From Ciona savignyi (taxonomy: Eukaryota; Chordata; Ascidiacea; Phlebobranchia; Cionidae): a stretch of DNA of 64,000 bases. Of this stretch, positions 42,097 through 54,726 are shown piece by piece. The translations under genes and the position numbers were made by a program. The stretch's first letter is position 1, and each line of letters starts with the position of its first letter. Below the pieces are notes generated by a model. That model was not told where the DNA came from. It saw only the letters and a list, made by a program, of their open reading frames with translations, and made no database searches. The DNA lies in contig CH003266.1 in assembly GCA_000149265.1 (NCBI GenBank), forward strand, positions 674,614 through 738,613, in the 5' to 3' direction.

Positions 42097-43127
42097 TATC
42101 GTTCCGCTTATATTTTACTTGCTGAACCAAGATGTCTTTACCTTAGCAGAGAACAAATTTATGCAAGATATGTAAGAAGAATAGCCTGATGTCATTTATA
42201 TTTGCTTGTATGTGATTGGTGGTGGGGCAATTCAGCATTGCTTAGAGAGCATTTATTATAACTACCCCGGATTTATTTTACTACGACTCAAAAAGAACGA
42301 ATTAATCCTAACACCATTTATTAGTCCGAGTATTTTGTTGTCTTTTTATCTAAAACACTCTTTTTAACTACAACGTATAAGTATTAAAAAAAATATTGTT
42401 ATTTGTCAATGGTTAAGTTCCAGTTGCCCTCATTCATTTTTCCTAGACCCGACTGTGTGTACTATAAGTTTGGCCGAATGAATGAGTTTTGGTTGTTCAC
42501 CATCATGTGTGTTAATAGTTACTGTTTTCTGTCAAATGACACCAATTATTCCCACTCAGTTCCAATTTTTTGTTTTGTTTTATCTTCCATATCTATATTT
42601 AATTAATTTTCTATATGTACGTTTTACCACTTTTCTCAACTAATGACTGTTCCGAAAATTTTTCTAGTAAGCCTACTTTAAACATGTTTGCCAAAAAACA
42701 TTTTTAACCATTTTTAATAGACTTGTGTTTTTGCCATGTTAACGGAAATTCGGGATCTTTTTGAAGTACCATCACGATTTGAAGTCGATTTTTGTGTAAT
42801 ATTTTTTGTGTTTTAAATATGTTGTTTTTTTGGTTAGATTGAATAGACTGTCCTAGAAACGCCCTGCTGTTTACTTCTATCTTTGTACTAATCTAATCGT
42901 GTTATATGCAATCACATTAAATAAAGTAGGTTACCCTGCTTGGTCTTTTATTAAACACAGTTCTACCTGTGGTGGAATTTGTTGTGTTTTAGGAGTTTAT
43001 ACTTTTAATCTAACTGAACTCCCTTTTCAGATTTTTTCTAATCTTGATTATAGGGAAATATACAAGATCTTCTAATTTTGCGCGGTCGCAGACAGTTTAA
43101 CTAATTAAGTACCGGTTTTTCTAACTA
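42097..43127. other. UCP4 3' flank, no other gene
   Basis: AT-rich sequence, probably including the 3' UTR. One AATAAA is at about 42920-42925, some 820 bases after the stop. Nothing else is recognised. Confidence 0.4.
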
Positions 43128-43226
43128 CCCAGTGTGGGCAGTGTGTAGGCAGTGTGGGCAGTGTGCCAAAGTTAGGGTCAGACTTAGAGTTTCAAGTGTG
43201 CCCACACACTGCCCACACTGGGTATT
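43128..43226. mobile_element. ~100-bp palindromic element with CCCAGTGTGGGCAGTGTG ends
   Basis: Left CCCAGTGTGGGCAGTGTGTA and right CACACACTGCCCACACTGGG are near-perfect inverted repeats around a short core. It could fold into a long hairpin and is probably a MITE. Confidence 0.7.
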
Positions 43227-43474
43227 TAGAGTCACCAATTCAGTACAGTACTCTTATCTTTAGCTGTCCACTCAGCCGATCCGCCAGCCAATTTTTCATC
43301 CCATGTAGCGGCATGAAAATGGGACAGATAGTCGCTTGTAGCAGGACTGTCATATGCGTTTTATCTGATGGCAGATGGCAAACGCGATTGAAGCGGCACC
43401 CTGGGCAACCACCACCACGGGCAACCCCTACTTAGTCCTAACCTCTAATCCTAGCCGGTCAAAAATCCGCGAAG

Positions 43475-43622
43475 TCGGAACGAATTTACTCTGCAGTTTA
43501 AAACTTACGGTTGCATTCATACAAGCAACAGAAATTCTGGTAATGCTCCAAAACATATTTACGTCTCTGTTTTTTTATTTATATAGCAGGTAATGCATAA
43601 CTGCTTCAATAGAAAACAATTT
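43475..43622 (+). repeat. Dispersed ~148-bp repeat, copy 1 (inverted copy at 61403-61555)
   Basis: CGGAACGAATTTACTCTGCA, ACGGTTGCATTCATACAAGC, CATATTTACGTCTCTGTTTT and CAATAGAAAACAAT recur as the reverse complement near 61.5 kb with few changes. Confidence 0.8.
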
Positions 43623-44040
43623 ATTATGTAGATTAGAGCGATTTGAAATACCTTTTAAACTAAAGCGCTATTGCTTGTAAAATCAGTTTTTATTCTTTGA
43701 TTTATTCAAAAACGGCGTAAGGTGGAGATAGAGGGCTATAGGCATAAAATATACGTAATTGTTATTTTTGTCTATCTTTGTATGTCGGAAAGTTTCTCTG
43801 ATTTTCCGTAAAACAATGCATCACGGTAAATAGCCGACATGTACAAGCAGGTCACATAAGCATTACGCAAAAATAACAATAAGAAGTAAAACAATACGCG
43901 CTTATCCGTTAAAGACGCGCAATTGAATTAATACATTTAAATACGCAGCGCTATATGTTTTTTTCTAAACTGATATTGTCGGTAGACGGCGCAAGACGAA
44001 TGTAATTTTGCAAAATAGTTTTCTTTAAGAAGGAACGGTA

Positions 44041-44500
44041 CGGTCGTGTGGCTAAATGGTTAACACGACCGATACATATACCGACTCTTATAAAAAAAAA
44101 AAACGGTCCTTGTGACGAGCCCAACATGGGTTCAAAACTTGACTCAGTAAAAAAAAAAATAAATAAAAAAATCTTTAAGAAGGAACGGTCGTGTGGTCGA
44201 ATGGTTAATGCGACCGATACATATACCGACTTTTATACAAAAAAACGGTCCTGGTGACGAGATCATCATGGGTTCGATACTTGGCTCAGATAAAAAAAAC
44301 TTTTTTTAAGAAGAACGGGTCGTGTGGTCGAATGGTAATCGCTACCAATTAGTATAATAAACTATAAGTTACGAGGTCACCATAGATTCAAAATTTACCT
44401 CGGTAAAAATGCTATCTTCAACAGAGAGTGGTCGTGTGGCAGTATGATTTACGCGGGAGATTCATGTAATTCTATGTAATAAAATATCTTAGTGAGAAAC
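44041..44500 (+). mobile_element. Cluster of four tandem SINE-B copies
   Basis: Heads start near 44041, 44186, 44318 and 44428, each with GGTCGTGTGG. The first two are well preserved, with GGTTCAAAACTTGACTCAGT or GGTTCGATACTTGGCTCAGA and A-tails. The third and fourth are increasingly degenerate. The copies are head to tail and joined at their A-runs, as if each inserted into, or was duplicated from, the tail of the last. Confidence 0.8.
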
Positions 44501-44524
44501 CAACCGCAGTAATTAAGTTGTCTT

Positions 44525-44670
44525 TAGCTGTGCCCAATACTGGTTTCGTTTAAAACCTTTTAAAACATGGTAAATTTGGGTTTATGAACAGTCCACACTT
44601 CGCGTACACTAAATTTGATGTTAGTGCGTGGGCCTAAATCAGTCATGATTGCCACAAAAAATTCAAACAG
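44525..44670 (+). repeat. ~140-bp direct repeat, copy 1
   Basis: ACTGGTTTCGTTTAAAACCT, TTTAAAACATGGTAAATTTG and GTGCGTGGGCC recur at 45541-45690, one kilobase away in the same orientation. Confidence 0.75.
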
Positions 44671-44697
44671 CCGGTCATTTTAAGTGCGACAGACCAT

Positions 44698-44852
44698 TTT
44701 AGTTTAGTTTAGTTTATTCATTTTTTGCCCCAGTTTTTAAAAATGGCAAACGAATATAATCGCTAAAACACGTCATTAGAAAAAAACGATATAAAGTAAT
44801 AAATATAGCGGACGCGGCCGCCAAACCTAGGCAAAAGAACAATTTTTAGCGA
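44698..44852 (-). mobile_element. Retroelement 3'-end-like repeat with (TTTAG)n, copy 1
   Basis: Starts TTTTAGTTTAGTTTAGTTTA, then TTCATTTTTTGCCCCAGTTT and AAAATGGCAAACGAATATAA. Shared by 50418-50612 and 63305-63440. Read on the minus strand it ends in (CTAAA)n, like the 3' end of a non-LTR retroelement. Confidence 0.6.
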
Positions 44853-47220
44853 TCCAAATTAATTAAGACCAAACGATATATTTTAAACGCGTAAAGCTAA
44901 TAGTTAGCAGAAACCAGTTGGGCCTATGTTAAAATATCCGCTGAGGAATGCTGCGGCAAATCCGTCAAAACAGCGTTTCCAGAGAAATCAACAGCACTGA
45001 ATACACTTCAAAGTTGTCTGCTGCACCTAAGCTGGTTGTGGTATTCGCAAGCCTCAATTTATCATCATCATATTGCAAATCTCCGCTTGTTTAATAATCT
45101 GACATAACTTTTCCAGGCCTGAGGTGTATAATAAGAATTCAAGTAATATTCTGTTGATAAGATTTTGGTTAGTTCTTCATTGCCTAATAAGGTCGGCCTC
45201 AATCTTTATCCCCAAAGTTCGTCATAATCTTTATCAATATACGTCAATCAGGGTTCCCAATATTTGTACACATCATCAAATCACTTTAAAAGGAACAAAA
45301 CAGGTGTCTTTCGGTCAATGCACTTATAAGGCATAAAGAATTGTCGTTCACTACATTTAACTTCGACTTCTATGTTTTTTTGAGATGCAACCTGCTAGTC
45401 TTTTGGTGGTGCATTAGTTCCGGATTAGGATAGATTTTTGAATTTGATCAGGCCCGATTATTTGATAACCGATAAAATACCGTTTTCATGGTTTTATTTT
45501 TCGTTTGTGTCGAGTTTCAATATCTCGTAAATATTTTCTCAAGTTGTGCTCAAAACTGGTTTCGTTTAAAACCTTTTAAAACACAGTAAATTTGCGTTTA
45601 TGAGTAGAACGTATTAAATGAAATACCTCTAAACTTAAATGCTACTGCGTGGGCCTGCAATGGTTCATGATTGCAAGAAAATAATCCGACAAAATTAAAA
45701 TATCCCCACTAGTCACAAAATTACGAAATCGTACCAATAAAAAATACTTTTTAAAAATTTGACGGAAAGAAAAATCTTTTACAAGAATTATAATTTGATT
45801 ACAGCGATTTAAAGGGTTGAGTTTAAACAGTGTTTTTCATTTATAATTTGAATAAAACTAAATATAGCCCACACTATAAGGGCACGTAAATTGTTTACAG
45901 TTTACTTATCCTTGAGTGGCCCAAAAACAGTAATTAAACATCTATAAATCTTATATTCGTTTTAAAGCAATTTTTATATGAACATTAACTAGCCTACACG
46001 TTAACTGTTGCGGTAATACTAAGTTATACATGTAGTATCATAATTTTAATCGCAATGCCTTCTATCTATAGTTGCTTGATTGACTGTTTGGGATTTGTTA
46101 ACTTCGGTTGCAATAAATATTATCAAGTTAAGTACTGCTGGTGGTATAGCAAATGGTGCAGTCGAAATATAAACGCACATTCCGTACCAATCGCGCAACC
46201 GCAGGAATTGTAGTGATCTCATTGATTAGTAGGAACTGATACATTACGGCAACGCGCTAACACGGCTGGTTTTTGTGATGCTTCTTTAAGAGACAGGTAT
46301 CTACTAATCCATTTGCGATGAAATTTACATTGAAGTCGGTTAATGAAGTCTCTTTTATATCGACGAACTGTCAACATGCTCATTGGTGTGTTATTTTTGA
46401 CAACGTTGCAAAATCGGGAACTGCTTTTAAATATTATATTGCTAGGTATTTCAGACCAAAACGACTTATTGTTAACATATTTTATTTGTATATCATGTTT
46501 GTAATCGTTAAGTGTAGCTAAATATCAAAAATATGTGTAGTCAAAACCAAAATGACTTAACTTGTAAAACCTCTTAACCACAAAGCACTTCCAATCAATT
46601 CCGCCGATTTCTACAACGTTAATTTGCTTACCTTCGTGCGTTTCGTCTTAATGTAAACAAGAAATCCGTGACTAGAATTGGCTGTTCCGGGTAGAAAATA
46701 TAAAAATAATGTTTTGATTCGGATTACCTTGAAAGGAGTGGCACATAACTGCATGAATAACATGTAACTTTATTTACCTTTTCTTTTGCTGAGTCAAACT
46801 TCCAACTTTCAAGCCAATGGATTCGAGCACATAAACAAATAAGGGATTGTTCTCTTGGTACTTCCGAGAAAGCTTTGTGGCCTACAGCACGGTATATCGA
46901 TTTCTAGAAATCATGTATTGTATCTTTCATGAGGTATGCTGCCACTTTTCGTACGATTAGGATGCGATTACGATTTCGTACGATTAGGGCGCATTATAAG
47001 TGGATGGGACCAGGAAAGCTGTATATTTGTGTAACTTAAAATATTGTTGTGTGGAATGTTGCAGTATCATTTAAGCAAAATGATTAAATTTGATTTTTCG
47101 TGTTTTTAACGTTATGGGATGTGTATGCCACTAACATCATGACAATCTATGTCCCGAATTCACACGTCACGCATGTCACATGACCAAAGGAAATTCAAAT
47201 CAGCATTTACCCGAAATGTT
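44853..47220. other. Intergenic stretch, no supportable gene
   Basis: AT-rich, with the second copy of the ~140-bp direct repeat (45541-45690) and a short repeated TTTCGTACGATTAGG motif near 46950-46990. The 67-codon frame at 46318-46521 has no recognisable domain or splice context. Confidence 0.4.
45541..45690 (+). repeat. ~140-bp direct repeat, copy 2
   Basis: CAAAACTGGTTTCGTTTAAA ... CTGCGTGGGCCTGCAATGG, matching 44525-44670. Confidence 0.75.
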
Positions 47221-47470
47221 TTTCGTGTGACCGAAATGTTAACGCCACCGATACAACTATCTTTTTTTATCTTCTTTTTTTGGTTTTAGTTTCGAAACCA
47301 AGATGGGCTTATTGCTAATACCGTTTTTTTGTAAGGTGGTATATGTATCGGTCGCGTTAACCATTCGGCCACACGACCGTACACCGATACAAATATCGAA
47401 TTATATACAAACACGGCCTTCGCTACCAGTCCATCTTGCGTTCGAAACTTTGTCCAGTATAAAAAATACA
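47221..47470. mobile_element. Composite of SINE-B copies in opposing orientations
   Basis: A degenerate + head (TCGTGTGACCGAAATGTTAA) is followed by a minus-strand copy (TTTCGAAACCAAGATGGGCT to TAACCATTCGGCCACACGAC). Directly after comes a + body (CACCGATACAAATATCG ... GCGTTCGAAACTTTGTCCAG) that has no head of its own. The minus and + copies meet at the head, making a foldback. Confidence 0.7.
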
Positions 47471-50052
47471 ACTCATCGTGAGTAATGGAATTCAGTTTTA
47501 TTCGAGATGTTTTCAGAAATGTTTAATTTAAAGTTTTGCAATAGTTTGACATCATTGATTGACAATTTGATTTGGTTGTTTATTTTACATCTTTCTGTCA
47601 ATACATCGGTTTTCAGTAATATTCTAATGAAACGTCAGTAAAAACGAGAGGCCAATAACCCTTCACCAACTAGGCGTTTAAGAAAAAAACAAACATTTTT
47701 GACAAAATGCTCAGGTCTTCGAATAAAACAGGTAAACATTTTCGAGATAAACTCGAGTCAAAACAAGATTATCCGATGAAATTGCAGACGCTGACGCGCG
47801 GTTGACTTTCCATTTTGCTTATCTGATTATTTTCGTCTAAAAATACCCTGAGCGGCACAGACGTCTGTATGTTTGAACCCAAAATCACATATCATTGCTT
47901 GATCATCCAATCCAATTTTTTTTGCTCTTACGAAACAAATCAGTTTTATGGACGACTATTAATTAACCTTCTAGAATACCAGACCTGATATGCTTGTAAG
48001 TGAACGCGAATAACTGATGTTTTCGCTCGCTTTATTTAAAAGTTACGAAACGAAACAAGATTGGAAAGTCATGTCACGAACATATTTTCTACTTCTGTTT
48101 TTTTTAAATAAAAAATGAGATAATGTTTAATCTATGTAACCTTGCCCACGCAAACACCGAAACACTTTCATTTGAAGTATAAAATGGCGACCGTTGGCGA
48201 TGTGTCTGACTGTGATCAATCACAATTTCGTGCAGGTTATTCGATATAAGATAATCCCTAGCTGCACTACATACCTGCGTGAAAAGTCTCTACATATAAA
48301 TACACATACATACATATGTATACACGCAGACGAAATAGTTATAGTGTCCGATTACAACGAAATAGACATTCGGCGGCATAAGATTACTGTAAACTGACAT
48401 GACCGGCTTTTAAACTTGCTATGCTCAATTCAGCATTATGTATTTTAATTTTTTATACAAGGTAAGTTTACAGCGCGTAATAGACTGGTCACTAAAACCT
48501 TTTACAAAAAAAGTGTGTTAGTCGCGTTAGCCATTCAAGACATAAAGTGTTTAGTTGCGATATATAGATTCTTCAGGTTTTTGAACACAGTAATCCCTAT
48601 TGTAAAGGATTAACAGCGATCTACATATCAGGTTTTCCTCCTAAATACAATGCCGCACGTGTACTTATGCCCAATGAATGGGCAATTTCAAATGTGAATA
48701 ACGAATTTCATGCACGCTTTTTCAGCATGACTGAAACTCCTCACGTAAAGCGTGAAATTAGTAATACGGCATGACGCATTTATATCTACTATTTTCGTCC
48801 CATTGATAAATTTCTGATTGTAATAACCGACCGATTTAATAAATACTTTCGTCGGTTGTTTTTTCGCCGCAGTGTATCATACCAAACGTAGTCTAGGTAA
48901 TTAACTCAAAATAGAGACTCCGTCAAATCCAGGTACTACCTGTCTCGGGGTATTTTGTTTGTTGGGGTCGATCAAAATGATTACGACCACTGTTTGGTCG
49001 TTTAAATCGCTATCTTTCATCGACAATTTTTTAAGGAAATTTCCAACCCCCTTTTCCGTTATAAATTTGCAAAATTATAAAAATTTCTAATTTTGCAAAT
49101 TTGCAACAATTTTAAAAGGAAATTTGCAACCCCCTTTTCCGTTATACAACCAATTAAATCAATCAAACATATTTTATTTGTTAAACGCACAAAAACAAAA
49201 TAATAACAATACGAAAATAAATTTAACTGAAGTTTAACAAGGAGACACCGAGAAACCCACCGAGAAAACAAAGTCATACAATCTCACAGTCTTTCTTAAT
49301 ATCTGGCCAGCAGAACGTTTAAATGGATTATTCTTAATATTGCCGAGTCACCCTAAGAGTCTTGTCATGCCCGTACTTTTTTGAACCCATTATTTCCAGA
49401 CCAAACTATATAACGTTTTTTACTTTCATTAGCGATGATGTATTCAATTGACGTAATTCAACTCGGTAGTTAGTTTAAGATAAATGTAACATTTCACACC
49501 CGAATCGAAAATAAATATCCACTTTTGCGTCATGCAATTTGTAGATAGCATTTGAAAACCCCCCAACCCGAAATATTGGCGTTCATATTTTGCTTAACCA
49601 TTGCGCTTATATGCGACTAGTTGATGTGACTGATTAAAGAAAGAAGGCAGAGCAAAATAAAATCCAAGTGCGCTATTTTGACTTGACCATTATGACAGTG
49701 TTTTCCGCTACCGTAAAGAGTTTGTTTATTCCGGTTATATGATGGTTTTAATATTTTCTGCTAAATATATCAAAGAATTTACAATAGATTTTCCCATTAC
49801 GTTCAATGTTAATGCCGCAAATTTAAGAGCTTAGTCGAAAAAAAAAATTATGGAAGAAGTGAAACTGCTCACTAAAGAGTAAGGTTAAGACTGGGGTTAA
49901 AGTAAGGTTTAGTTCTGGGGTTGAGATTAGTATTTTGGGCCAGGGTTATAGTTAGTTTTCATAGTTTAAGTGAGCAGTTTTCCTCCTTTCCTCCCTTTAG
50001 CGTTGCTTGTTTAGTAATTTTTCCATCTTAATTTTTAGAAAGCTATTCGAAA
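47471..50052. other. Intergenic stretch before the lipocalin gene
   Basis: No gene supported. It contains a ~40-bp duplicated motif (AACCCCCTTTTCCGTTATA at about 49045 and 49130) and the foldback element at 49858-50005. An ATG at 48184 opens an 16-codon frame ending at a GT, but nothing downstream continues it. Confidence 0.4.
49858..50005. mobile_element. Foldback element of the GGTTAG-core family, copy 2
   Basis: GAAGTGAAACTGCTCACTAA at the left, AAGTGAGCAGTTTTCCTCCT at the right, and the core TTAGTTCTGGGGTTGAGATT. It ends about 45 bp before the lipocalin start codon. Confidence 0.7.
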
Positions 50053-53033
50053 ATGTATACCCAACTGCTGTGCATTCTCTCCTTGTTTATAACAACGTCT
50101 TTAGCCTTCGCCCCCTCTCACAGCGTAAGATCATTTTGCCCCAACGTTACATTCAAAAGAAACTTTTCGCTAAGTGACGTAAGTAGTAATGGTTATTTTG
50201 ATGAATATTGCAGTAAATGTTATTTTAATTTAGTTTATTTACGGCCCGATTTTTCTACAGCTTGCCGGAACGTGGTATGAGGTAAGCAGAGTTCCAAATA
50301 TATGGGAAGTTGGTATTTGCAGTAGAATCCAACACAACTTAACAGCAGATGGCACTGCAATACATTTGTTCTGGGAACAGCTGATTGGTCAATGGTAAAT
50401 TGAAGTTAAAATAACAATTTAATTAGTTTAGTTTATTCATTTTTTGCCCCAGTTTTTAAAAAAATGGCGAGCGAATAAAATCACGACACGGGAACAGGAA
50501 AAAACGGCAAAACGAACAGTCGTTCAAACACGTCATTAAAAAAACGATATAATTTAATAAATATAGCGGACGCGGCCACCAAACCTAGACGAAAGAACAA
50601 TACTGCTACAAACCGACTGTGTGCATCTACCAAAAGACACAACTAAACACACAATATCTTATTTAAGGCCTTCAAGCTTCCAATACAGCAGTGCAAGCAG
50701 CCAAGCTCGTCGCATTCCTGGAGGCCACCCTGGCCAACTTCTGCTGGAGTTTGATCAAGAAGGTAAATATTTCCACTTTGGTCCGCATTGTCCATGCCAG
50801 CCTATCTAATAAAGCCGATTTCGCTATTGCACGGGTCGCTTATTATATCGCAATTTTTTTTGCTGCTTAAATTTAAAATATTAATTAAAAAGGTTTTTGG
50901 CTCTTGTTCTACTTTTTTAAATCAGTATAAATTTTTTAATTATAAGTTAGCTTTCTCGGCCACATCTTACTTTGCCTATACTTAATAAATAATTTGCTGA
51001 TAAAAGTGTATTAACGGCTGTCGTATATCTTTTACCTGGTTTCACTTTTTTATAGAAGGTCATGTGTTTTTATCGTGGAAAAAAACATGTGTTTTTGTCG
51101 TGAAAAAATAAACCATATGTGTTTTCATCGTAGACCAAACGCGCATAAGGTATTTCCACATTTGCGGTTGTTTAAATGTAATTTAACATAATATTATTAA
51201 CAGGGGCATATCCACAACCGTATTATATAATCGACATAGATCCACGATCGTATTACATCGCTTATACCTGCTACCCACTACGAGTAGATTGGCTAACCAC
51301 TGGCGGTAAGTTTATTACCTCAACATTTCATTGTAAAACACTTTTCTAAAATAAATTGTCAGGGAAAATAGAATTGGATATTCAGTATATTTTCCTTAAA
51401 TGGGGAACTTATTTGAGAATTATTATACCAGCAATCAACAGAGTGCCTCGTGCCTGTGATCAGGTCACCGTAGTTTTTGCAGTGCGCTGCGTATTTTTGA
51501 GTCATTTCTAATCTTTAATTAGAACTCAATAATAGGGTAGATTGAGGCAATGTCCGCTAAATGCCTTGTCAAAAGACACCGCCGACGGCTGGTTTTGATT
51601 ATACAACCCTTCGTCTTATGGCTGTCGCTCTAACCTACTGCTTCGCAACTTTTTTTCACTGAAGGCAGATTTAGAAACTTACTAAATTTGACGGCAAATT
51701 GCAGTCAAAATTTTTAATAATGTTAAAAATAAAGTAATACACAGTATTAATTATTTAATGCGATATTTAGCTTGTTTGAAAGAACGCAATCGCTGAACGT
51801 TTAGCAACTTTAAGTTCTTTATCACGTTCTAAAAGGCATGATCGTTCACGCATGACGAAAACTTTTGTTACGTAACAAAAATACCAATTATTATAAATGT
51901 ACAATAGAACATGTTCTGACAACTTAAATACATTGAATAAAATATTAAAGAAGTGTTTGATAACTGTAATATTCCTAATTGAAAAAATTAAAATTTCTTT
52001 TTATTTGGTAAAAAAATGAGTTTAAAAAAATATTATTATTTTCTCGCGGCAAACCTATCAGCATTGTCTCGTGGTTTAAAAGCACTGTTTTAACCGACTG
52101 TACTAACATGTCTTACCATTGAAGTATTGTACGTGGAAATGGCTTGGATAATGAGCAGGGAAATAGAAATGGATCCGGTCTCAAGGAACCTACGCAAGGT
52201 AAGACAAGACCGTGGGTGATTATTAGCTGCTTACTTTATGCGTGTTGTGTGGAACAAAATATGCACAGAAGGCCATATTGAAATATGCAAGATCTGACGA
52301 TTTATTTTGACTATAAGAAGTTTCGAACCGCACTGGGTTGGACAATCGGTTTATTTAACAAACAAACCGGTGTGCGCGAGGTAATCTGACGATTGTCCGT
52401 GTGTTAGCTCTCCTTGGTTTTCCCATTCACGAGGATAAACATGAATATCCTATCTCTACATAGAGAGTCCTGTATATAAATCGATAATGCCAACTCTTAG
52501 GCGCTCGGAAACTTATGTCGTATAAGGTAACGAGGAGGAAAGTTGGATCGTTTAGATAATTAGAACATTTTATGGATTGGAGGGTCATTATGAAATTCAA
52601 CAGTTGATTAATAACGTCTACATGCAACACGATTGGTCCGCACTTTATTGACATTACTTTAATTAGGAAATACATAATTGGGTATCCTAAACCCATATGA
52701 GCCCTTAAAGTGTATGCCTATACGCTGTCTCCTTGTGCCAAACCCATCCTGGGTTCGAAATTTGGCTCGGTAAAAAAAACTTTTACAGTTTGAATGCGAT
52801 TTAGATAATAAATTCAATATTTCGTGATTGGAGTAAAGTTATGCGTTTCACTTAAACGTTCTATCGGCGCTAACTGAAACTTTGAGTTTTGTTTTCAGCA
52901 AACACTAGAAGAATCTGGAGTCATTACAAGCTGGCTGGCACAAGTAGAGCAAGACAATTGCCACAACTTGTACGAACAATACACTAACACACCTACGAAC
53001 GACATGCCAACATCGGCCAGGAAGACGACATAG
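50053..53033 (+). CDS. Secreted lipocalin, apolipoprotein D-like, six exons
   Basis: Exons: 50053-50178, 50261-50394, 50668-50762, 51204-51305, 52125-52198 and 52899-53033 (TAG). Junctions are AG/GT with matching phases, giving 221 residues. Residues 1-20 are a typical signal peptide (hydrophobic core, ending LAFA). The lipocalin GxW motif is LAGTWYEVSRVPN at 43-55. The second conserved region lies around YYIIDIDPRSYYIAYTC (125-141). The third is AWIMSR at 159-164. Four cysteines (29, 62, 141, 198) match the two disulfides of ApoD. The central FCPNVTF before GTWYEV is also ApoD-like. The product is an extracellular eight-stranded barrel that binds small hydrophobic molecules; the ligand is unknown. 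Intron 2 contains a dispersed retroelement-like repeat, intron 4 a degenerate SINE, and intron 5 a SINE tail and a SINE-B piece. Confidence 0.9.
50418..50612 (-). mobile_element. Retroelement 3'-end-like repeat with (TTTAG)n, copy 2 (lipocalin intron 2)
   Basis: TTAGTTTAGTTTATTCATTT, TTTGCCCCAGTTTTT and CGGACGCGGCCACCAAACCT. Closest relative is at 44698. Confidence 0.65.
51366..51590 (-). mobile_element. SINE-A, degenerate (lipocalin intron 4)
   Basis: AGAATTGGATATTCAGTATA, AGTGCGCTGCG and GAGGCAATGTCCGCTAAATG keep the order of a minus-strand SINE-A with heavy divergence. Confidence 0.65.
52366..52457 (+). mobile_element. SINE-A 3' fragment (lipocalin intron 5)
   Basis: GTGTGCGCGAGGTAATCTGA through CCATTCACGAGGATAAACAT and ATATCCTATC. 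Confidence 0.8.
52708..52782 (+). mobile_element. SINE-B 3' fragment (lipocalin intron 5)
   Basis: CCCATCCTGGGTTCGAAATT then TGGCTCGGTAAAAAAAA; the head is lost. Confidence 0.7.
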
Positions 53034-53147
53034 AATTGGACTTTGTGTACTTATACATATCACTTATATATACGGCAAGTTGTATTTGATTTTGTGCGCC
53101 AACGGTAGTTCATCGCTCAGCAATAGTACTAAATGTCAAAATAATTT

Positions 53148-53240
53148 TTGTGTGATATTTACAAACAGAATACGTTATGTGTGGTATTTACAAACAGAAT
53201 ACGTTATTTGTGATATTTACAAACAGAATACGTTATTTGT
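53148..53240. repeat. 28-bp minisatellite, 3 copies, lipocalin 3' flank
   Basis: The unit TGATATTTACAAACAGAATA plus CGTTATTTG is repeated three times, about 115 bases after the stop, so probably inside the 3' UTR. Confidence 0.9.
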
Positions 53241-53288
53241 CAAAACGTATTGGAATCGCAAAAACGGTTTGTTTATTTATAACTGCAT

Positions 53289-53294
53289 AATAAA
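53289..53294 (+). terminator. Candidate poly(A) signal AATAAA for the lipocalin gene
   Basis: AATAAA 256 bases after the stop codon. No experimental support. Confidence 0.35.
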
Positions 53295-53475
53295 AGGTGA
53301 ACGTGAAAGGGTAAATGAGACATGCTGTGTCATGCAAAGCTGTAATAATATTTTTCTGAGATTGTTTCGCCTATGTAAGAATTACATTTCATTGAGGTTA
53401 TGTTTAATTATTTACAATGTCATAACTTTGATTTAAATTTATCTTCAGGCGTTAAGTTTGGTAGATACGCTAAAC

Positions 53476-53836
53476 CAGTGGTTCTTAAACTTTTTCAGTC
53501 GCGCCCCCTTTGAGATTTGTGAATTATGCTCACGCCTCACCTACTCAAAAATCAAATTTACGAAAACGAGAACAATAATTTATTTTCCATTACCCTGCTT
53601 AGTGTGAAGGATGCAACTGTTTTTGGGAAACTAGTCGTTTAATTCGAGGCTTTGTTGAAGACAACGAACATCGAAGATCTGCTTCGCATTCCAGTTTTTT
53701 ACGACATTTTGTCTTTATACTCAAAAGTGCCGAAAATCCACTTTCACATAAATATGTCACTGTCATGCTCGTGCCCCCCTTGAGAAGCTTTCACGTCCCC
53801 CAAGAGGGGCGCGCCTCCCCAGTTTAAGAGCACCTG
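53476..53836. mobile_element. hAT-like MITE, 361 bp
   Basis: Ends CAGTGGTTCTTAAACTTTTT and GTTTAAGAGCACCTG, with GCGCCCCC-type inner motifs on both sides. The flanks CGCTAAAC (53468-53475) and CGCTGCAC (53837-53844) match at 6 of 8. Confidence 0.75.
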
Positions 53837-54726
53837 CGCTGCACGGTTATTTCTATATTATCGTTTACCGACTATTGGTATTCTCAACTAAGCGAACAAG
53901 CTACTCACAAGTTGCCTACCAGGACATCAGCACTATCTTCGCATGCACGGCTAATCGTATCATTTAGAATACCGAGTGACCACAATCTAATTAACCGATA
54001 TAAGACTGTGCGTTGTATATATGTAAATTGATGTATTTTGTTTAGTGTTTCTCAATATAGTAGCGAACTAGTTAACAACCAAATTTAAAGTGTTTTTACA
54101 TTACAAAGGCAATGTATCATTACAATAGCAAATCATAATGTAACCATCATAAATTTCTATCCGCAATTTATTTATATTTATAGTGTCACAAAATAATCTT
54201 ACGTTTTAAAAATTATGCGACATAACTATAAAACTTCCACTGCTTATAGTTTGATATATAAAGCCTTGATCAAAGGCAGGTCATGTCTTTTTTTCATTTT
54301 AACTGCGCAATCAGATTAAGATAATTATTTCTTGAATTAGTCACTATTCTGTACAAACTATTTATAATTTCTATTAAAATTTCGACGCAACAGCAAATAA
54401 AGAAAAAAATCAAAATATTATCCAAGACCCTTTTTTAAGTTTTACTAAAGCTAAGTTTTTATTCTGATTTTTCTTTATATTTTTTATAGTTTTAACTCGT
54501 TACAGTGTACTTATCTCAATAGACATAACTTAACAGCCTATTAAGGGAGATTTCCCAGTAAACGATAAGATTGGGTTACTTAAACAATTTCATGCGCTCA
54601 AAATAACTCCTAACTATTAGCCGAAAAAATTGTTTTGCTTGAAGTAGTAATTAACTTAAGTTTTGTAGTTTATTTAGAATTTGTATCGGTCGGTTACGGT
54701 TATCAATCGTAACAACTTTGGGACAA

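Noticed and set aside
48184..48233. Possible first exon (ATGGCGACCGTTGGC..., followed by a GT)
   Set aside because: Only 16 codons and no matching downstream exon; the lipocalin gene has its own start with a signal peptide.
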